Source: Sequoia sempervirens (Eukaryota; Streptophyta; Pinopsida; Cupressales; Cupressaceae). Taken from it: 64,000 nt of DNA. This document shows, piece after piece, positions 58,205 to 64,000 of the stretch. Location of the stretch: assembly GCA_007258455.2 (NCBI GenBank), contig VDFB02193867.1:565471710-565535709 (forward strand), given 5' to 3'. Below the pieces are notes generated by a model. That model saw only the letters and a program-made list of their open reading frames with translations, had not been told where the DNA came from and did no database searches. Each line of letters begins with the position of its first letter. Within the stretch, counting starts at the first letter, position 1. A program made the position numbers and the translations under genes.

Positions 58205-58712
58205 ATGTTGTTGGTTTTTTGTTTAGTTTTTCTGGTTATGTGGCCTTCGCTATATTTTTGGTGGCTATGGACTTTTATTGTTGTTGTATTTACAGCCTTT
58301 CCGACTTTGGTGTCTTTAACAATTTTTTCTTTAGCTTGTAAACTTCATGGTTTCGGGTCCCTATAAAACCCATTTTTTCCTCTTTCAAAAACATAATCAT
58401 AGTTAGTAGCTTTCCTCACATGTGGAAAGACTAAGTCTCCTTAGGTGAGTCACTATTCGATGTGTCAAAAATGAGTTGACACATCACTGCTACATAGAAG
58501 GGAGGTTGAACTATTGAGCTAGTCTCATGGGTTCTCATCTACCACCTTTCCTATTCTTGTGGAGTCTTGTTGTAGACTTTGTCTTAAGCTTCACCTATAA
58601 ATACCTTATTGGTTGTAAAGCTAAATATTTGTTTTCAATACATTTCATTTCTTGTACTTGATTTCTCAATTCGATGATCTTGGTTTATGCATATTTTTCA
58701 TATGCTCTCACA

Positions 58713-59101
58713 CATTTTCATAGCTTAGACCTCATTGATACATTATCCCATTGAGATCTTGACATCTTGTTACCTTGAGGCCTTATCTTGGCATCATTCT
58801 TAGACACCATTTACACATCAAAAATCCAAAAAAATAGTCATCTTGCGTACCTAGTCTTGCATACCTTAGTCATACGCATACCAAAGATTTTGACCTCATT
58901 GTAACATTATTCTATTAACATCTTGACACCTTGTCACTTTGAATTTTCATCTTGGTATCATCATTAGACATCTTCTATACTTTGAAAAATCCAAAAAACA
59001 TAGTTGCATAGTCATACCTTGGTCATACCTTTGAATATTTGTATCCTTGCATTACCTTTGGTATCACATCACATATCATCTCCTCCTTTGCAAGTCTTTT
59101 T
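58713..59101 (+). repeat. Element F leader, second part, tandem units
   Basis: Two more degenerate units of the array seen at 49540-49769, with phrases such as GACCTCATTG...ATCTTGACA and AATCCAAAAAA. Element H is inserted in the middle of the array. Confidence 0.65.
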
Positions 59102-60372
59102 ATGGTTAAAACAAGGTTGCAAAAGAAACAAAAAGAGATGGACTTTTCTCAAGATGATGAGTTTGTCAACCCCTTTGGTAATTCTTCCCATGGGGTACCT
59201 AAACCACAAAATTCATCTCCCAATCCATTTAAAAAAATCATCATTAGAGACAATGAAGGACATGTCACTCTAGAGGAAGTAGAGGTTATCACACAAGACC
59301 TTGAAATACCCTCTTTTGTGGATGAAATAGTGGCATTAGACCCCCAACGCTTCCTAGCTAAATTATTACATAAAGGAGCCACACTACCCCATAGTTTTGA
59401 TGTCAATGCATTACAAGCAATGCCTACTCCAAAAAAACAAAACCAAGGACATGATACACCTACCTCCAGTGGCTCCATCGCATAAGTCAATACTTCCATA
59501 CCACTAGGAGGCTCCACACAAGACTCAACTACAATCCATACATCACCATTTGGCACCCAAAAAATGACACAAGGAATGACACACAACACAACCCTTTGGC
59601 ACATCATTCAATCCTTTTTCCACATCTAAAGGGGCATCATCATCCACTCCTTTTTTCATGGGTCTAAATAAGACAAGCAAGAGACCTAAGATTGTTGTTA
59701 ATGGCCCTAAAGATCCCACATCAAATTCTATAACAAACATAGGGACCTATCAACATACCCTCACATCACAACAAGGGCCTACTCCTAGTATGCATGCATA
59801 ACATCAAAATATCTAAGGTTCTACCCCAAACAAAACACAAGTTCCTTTTACACAACATGGCAACCAAAACTTACACATGGTCACACTTTTGCAAGTTCAT
59901 GGTAACCACAATCCAATCCCACTTACACAAATCAAATTCTAACCTTCAACCAAAACATTCATAACCAAATTCCATCTTTCACCCATCATATGCAAAACCA
60001 AAACCCATCATATGCATACATGTCCAATCAAAATCCATCTCACAACATTGGATTACAACATGCCAACATTTCCTAACAACTCAAATGCTTATCGTGCAAC
60101 AACAAATAGATAACATGCAAATATCCAATAAGAAGACTTACTCTACAAAAGACTTATGTCTATATCCATTTGACAAATACTATGCATGCTCCCTTCATGC
60201 ATGGCTATGTCATCCCTAACTTTCCTAAATATAGAGGGAAGGGAAACCCTATCAAACATGTGAGATATTTTTCTACAACTTGTATAGACATTGCATATGA
60301 ACATACATATCTAATGAGACGATTCCCAAGAATTCTTAAAAGGACAAGCACTTGAGTGGTTTTCACACCTAC
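59102..60372 (+). pseudogene. Element F gag, cut by the assembly gap
   Basis: It starts MVKTRLQKKQKEMDFSQDDE and stays open to 59485 with an acidic domain (VTLEEVEVITQDLEIPSF). It then continues through stops into a Pro/Asn/His-rich region and a Ty3 gag core with VIPNFPKYRGKGNPIKHVRY and LMRRFPRILKR just before the Ns. The family resembles C/E gag (compare FEKYGGKGDPSNHVN) but is clearly different. Confidence 0.7.
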
Positions 60373-60472
60373 NNNNNNNNNNNNNNNNNNNNNNNNNNNN
60401 NNNNNNNNNNNNNNNNNNNNNNNNNNNNNNNNNNNNNNNNNNNNNNNNNNNNNNNNNNNNNNNNNNNNNNNN
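60373..60472. other. Assembly gap, 100 N
   Basis: Exactly 100 N, the usual placeholder for a gap of unknown size. The left side is F gag and the right side is the N-terminal region of a C-type gag, so two different elements, or an undetermined junction, meet here. Confidence 0.97.
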
Positions 60473-63400
60473 TTGTGGATCTTTGGTTATCTAGAGCTTC
60501 CACTCCTAGTATTGACACTAGTACACTAGGCATGGATAATACCATTAGCAACTCTTTACCTTCAGGTAGTATGCATCAACCAAGGACTAATGATATCCCG
60601 CACAAGAAAATAATTCAACTTAATGAGGATTTAGTCAACCTACAACACCAAGTTAGCCTTGAAAACATTTCCGCTACTGCAATTCCTATACAATAGAAAA
60701 CATTCAATGCATGCTTGAAAGTGATGAAGTCCTTGACCTTGTGAGAAACATAGTTCAAATCTTTGGAAAACATCTTCCTTCAACCTCTAGTGCTCCTATA
60801 ACAACAAACAATGTTGCCAACCAAGGAGGAACTCAAATTCCTCCTCCCTCAACAATAGCCTCAATACCTAACTATACCACTTCTTAAGTCACAACAAAAA
60901 TGCAACAAGTTAATAATGTGATTCCTTCCTTGAATATTCCTTTTAGCATCCCTAGTTCCTATGTGGCATCACATGTTCTATCTTCTACCACATTACCACC
61001 TATAAGAATTCCATTCAATTTTCCTACATATACATACACTCCATCACCACTTTCACTTCCCCCTCATACCACTTGTAATGATCCTCTCATAACACAACTT
61101 TTCTAAATTTTTCCATCCATGCAAAGGAAAATATCCACTATAAACCAATACTAGAATGACCCACCCATGTATATTACATCAGAAGTAGCCCATTTTCCTT
61201 GGAGATATTGAAAAAACCTATGCCACAAGGAGTAGAGGTGCCTATATTTGAGAAATATGCAGGGAAGGGAGATCCTTCTAACCATGTTAATTCCTACATT
61301 GCCTTATGTAGTGTTTTTTCGTTGATGATAAATTGTTGGAAAAACTCTTTCCTAGGTCCTTAAAGATACTTCCTTGGAATGGTTTTCCTCTTTACCGAAC
61401 AATTCAATTCATTCATTCAATGAACTTTTTGATACATTTGTAAAGCATTTATAAGTGCGTATGAATCCCAATAAAACCTTGGCCAATTTGATAAGATGCA
61501 AGCAAAATGAGGAAGAAAAGGTAACTAATTTTATCTCATGCTAACAATCACTTTATTCTTGAATCGATGTCAAGATCCTCGACCCACACCTTGAAAAGAT
61601 GTTTATAGAAAACTTGCAAACTAAAATTCACAAGAAGTTAACTATGATAAAGTTCCCATCCTCCATGCACTTGTGTACTGACCTTTGTGATTATCAAAAT
61701 TCAATTAGTAGTCGAGATACAAGGTCCACTTCTAGGTGAATTGAGAAATCTGATCCCACCAACCAAAACAATTCCTAACCATTTAGAAAGAATAATAAAA
61801 GGTTCCTTCAATTTAATCCTCCTCAACTAGCAACTCAAAATTCGAATAACCAAATAGCCACTATTAAAACCTTGGTGCCCTTTAGTTATGGAGATCTGAA
61901 AAGACAATTCACACCCTTACCCAACACCCTTCATAACACAATGTCCCAAATTTTACAACAACAAATAATTACCTTGCCTCCTATCAAAACACCTAACCCT
62001 ACTAAGCCTTTACCCTTGAGCTTCAAATCAAATGCTTATTTCCACTATGATCGACAAAATGGACATGACACAAAATATTGCAAGTAGCAGAAACATCTTG
62101 TGTAAGACCTCATTGATTCCGGTTGTTTATCTGTTGCAGGTGGTAGTAATCAAGTAAATAAGTTTGTTTCCCCTCCAAACCAAAACTTACAAATTTTCAC
62201 TAATCCAATTCCTAAGAATAATATTTCATTTGGCAAAGCTAGTGAAACTATACAAAATGATGTGATGAATGTTGATACAGATGATGAACATAATGATTGT
62301 ATCCTAAATGATATCAATGTTAATCCTATGGATGAAATGGTTGGGGAAATAGATGTTATCCCTTGTAAGGGCCGACCTAAGAATCCTCTTGATATTGCTT
62401 TCTCCTCTAAGGATATAATTAAAAATGCACCTGATGGTCCTCTTTACATAGCCAACCATATCTATGACAAGCCCACTAATGGGATACTAATAGATCCTGC
62501 CTATGGAGAGAATGTGATCACTGGGGAATTTTTAGTATTGCATGAACTTTATCAAGATGAATATGATAAATCGAAAGCATGGATCAAGATGCACAATGGT
62601 TTTTCTTTCCCTACAATAGGGTCGATCACCCTTCCATTACAAATATGACCAAAAATAGATGTCACATTCTCCATCATCTCGCAGTTAGACCAATTTCACT
62701 TGAGGCTAGGCCATCCATGGCTTCTCTCAATGAAAGTTGTCCCAGACTCGGTTGTGCACAAATGCTTAAATTTTCCATTTGATAATGAAATATTCACCGT
62801 TCACCATAGCGGCTTTAACCCCTTGTCTTCCAAAGGAAACTTTTCCTTAGAAGCCTCTTTTCCTGAGCCCATGGAACCTATAATTCCATGACATGACTTC
62901 TTTTTCATATCTTACCAAAAATTCAAAGCAAAGAAAATAGCTGAATTATCCCTAAGAAACATGTATGCTTCCATTTTTGCACCTCCCATACTTGATGAAA
63001 CCATGATTGTACCTAAACAAGAACGAAACAATCAAGACCGACCAAAGACAAAACCTTCACCTACATTGTCCAAATGACTAAGAGACACTGAAAGCAACTC
63101 CATCATGCCTCCTCGAATAAAACAAGTTTACAAGGAAAAAGAGAAAGTGGATGACCAACCTCCTATGGTTCCTTCTATTCCTCCCCTCAGGGAAGAAAAG
63201 AAACCTATGGTTGATCAACCCACTCCTTCACCAACACAACTTGAAAAAAAAGCCAGAAGAAATAGAGGTGCTTGAGAGTGTAGGTGTAGACGTTGTACCC
63301 TTTCTCACAAGTTATATGAAGATTTAAGTAAATAAAATCAAAATCCAAACTTGACTGAAGCAATGCATGATAATTCTCCTCCCCACCTACTACCAAGTGA

Positions 63401-63695
63401 TCAAATACAAAAATCACAACAAGAGTTGCACTCTTCATTAGATATTATCATGTATCCTCCTGTTGTGATTAATTTGGATGACAATTACAAGATCACTAAA
63501 ATTGAGGAAGAGGTGCATAATGAATTGAACACATTATTTTCCTCTTTGATGAGCTTAAACGAGCAAACTCCTATACATAGTGATGAACCTAGTAATTATC
63601 TTGGTTTAGAACTTGCTGTTGTCCCTTTAGCTAGCCATTCACCTTCAGAATATAATGAACATGATTGGGAGGTGGATGACTTGCTCGATGATTGA
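60473..63695 (+). pseudogene. Element E gag-protease polyprotein
   Basis: Several stops break the first part (60690-62100), including one inside the CX-H block near 62085. From 62262 to 62648 a clean frame of 128 codons has NVDTDDEHND, IDVIPCKGRPKNPLD and ILIDPAYGENVI. The later frames 62579-62891 and 63351-63695 match C residue for residue apart from one Glu/Lys change in the tail. As in C, the protease motif lacks a normal DSG/DTG. Confidence 0.75.
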
Positions 63696-64000
63696 CTCGC
63701 ATTTTCCTTACTAGTCTTTTGCAATTTATTTTTCTTATTTTTTTCTTTTGTGTGGTTGCATGTGCATAATGTGATCCCTCGTGATGTTTTGTTTGATGTT
63801 CTCTCTCTTTGTGATATTCCTCTATTTTTACCTTCATTCTTCTCTATGTGGTGCATCGCTTTTTCCTTGTTCTTTTTCTTTTTCTTTTTCTTGTGTTTTT
63901 CCTTTTGGGGATGACGTAAGGCATTGAGACATCTAGGTCTCTTTCATGTTGACCCAAAAGGATTTATTTTTTCTTTTTCTTTTCCTTTTTCTTGTGTTTT
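60473..64000 (+). mobile_element. Element E: plus-strand relative of C, running off the window
   Basis: Collinear with C in reverse, without the TIR insertion: N-terminal domain (DLWLSRASTPSID), Pro/Ser/Thr-rich stretch (60900-61106), gag core (about 61220-61460), FHYDRQNGHDTKYC block (about 62040), protease-like region (62330-62890), acidic tail to 63695, then 3' noncoding sequence with the first tandem unit. It has no RT. The LTRs are not in the window. Confidence 0.85.

Larger units (their letters stand above)
57533..58390 (+). mobile_element. LINE-mobilised 858-bp insert with coiled-coil ORF
   Basis: It is flanked by an exact 18-bp duplication ACATAATCATAGTTAGTA (57515-57532 and 58391-58408) and ends in TTTCAAAAA, as expected for LINE-type target-primed insertion. 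The 3' end (GGTCCCTATAAAACCC) looks like plant LINE 3' ends. It carries a reading frame from about 57533 to 58204 with one early TAG, Lys/Glu-rich with coiled-coil character, then a duplication that shifts the frame. It could be a 5'-truncated or internally deleted LINE. The protein is not recognised. Confidence 0.8.
49770..58712 (+). mobile_element. Element H: short Ty1-type non-autonomous LTR element with two insertions
   Basis: The left LTR is 49770-56291, which is 354 bp after removing element I and its duplication. The right LTR is 57483-58712, also 354 bp after removing an 858-bp insert and its duplication. The flanking 5-mers are cattg (49765-49769) and cattt (58713-58717). The primer site TGATATCAGAGC (56292-56303) is one change from the initiator-tRNA-Met site, and the polypurine tract CTTAAGGGGCGG is at 57471-57482. 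TATAAATA boxes at 56175-56182 and 58596-58603 agree with the plus strand. The interior is only 1191 bp and lacks pol. Confidence 0.9.

Noticed and set aside
58564..58620. TATAAATA in the right LTR of H as a promoter for a downstream gene
   Set aside because: The same box is in the left LTR at the same place, so it is simply the LTR promoter. The next frame is F gag, which belongs to another element.

Overview
The window is nuclear plant DNA, AT-rich and almost entirely made of nested, decaying retrotransposons. One apparently intact host gene, a secreted laccase (blue multicopper oxidase) with six exons, lies on the minus strand at 40151-43442. The low gene density, the large Ty3/gypsy elements with 1.4-1.9 kb LTRs, the LINE relics and the layered insertions suggest a large-genome plant. 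A gymnosperm is my best guess, but this is inference and not proven by any single gene.

Left part. A degenerate LINE lies on the minus strand (1-3211), then about 1.6 kb without recognisable content, then a broken internal piece of a Ty1/copia element on the plus strand (about 4850-6290).

First nest, 6331-39721. One LTR element (called AB here, minus strand, TSD gtatt/atatt) holds four later insertions. Inside its internal region are element C (10998-20805, TSD catcc) and a solo LTR called J (21776-22785, TSD tgttg). Element C itself carries a 1.05 kb terminal-inverted-repeat DNA element (17395-18443). Inside AB's right LTR is a 14.8 kb Tat-like Ty3 element, D (23881-38687, TSD gatac). AB and C share LTR ends, primer site, polypurine tract and 3' flank, but neither shows reverse transcriptase or integrase. 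C has gag plus a protease-like region; AB has a repetitive unknown ORF ending in a G-patch. D has gag, protease, both RNase H types, reverse transcriptase and integrase, plus a long unknown sense ORF and an antisense ORF with a TATA box.

Host gene island, 39722-44870. It holds the laccase, a plausible TATA box and a polyadenylation signal. The six exons join to 1761 nt (586 codons plus stop) in one open frame with all copper ligands. It carries an in-frame 25-residue tandem duplication.

Second nest, about 44870-60372. A LINE ORF1-like relic is followed by the 5' part of another Ty3-type element, F (probable LTR, tandem-repeat leader, gag). A short Ty1-type non-autonomous element, H (49770-58712), is inserted in F's leader. 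H's left LTR holds a near full-length Ty1/copia element, I (49943-56105). H's right LTR holds an 858 bp LINE-mobilised insert with an 18 bp target duplication.

Right edge. A 100-N assembly gap (60373-60472) separates F's gag from E, a plus-strand relative of C that runs off the window. The last 1.7 kb of E is almost identical to C, while the preceding 1.8 kb is clearly diverged.

I saw no rRNA or CRISPR. I did not recognise a tRNA gene, though no covariance scan could be run.
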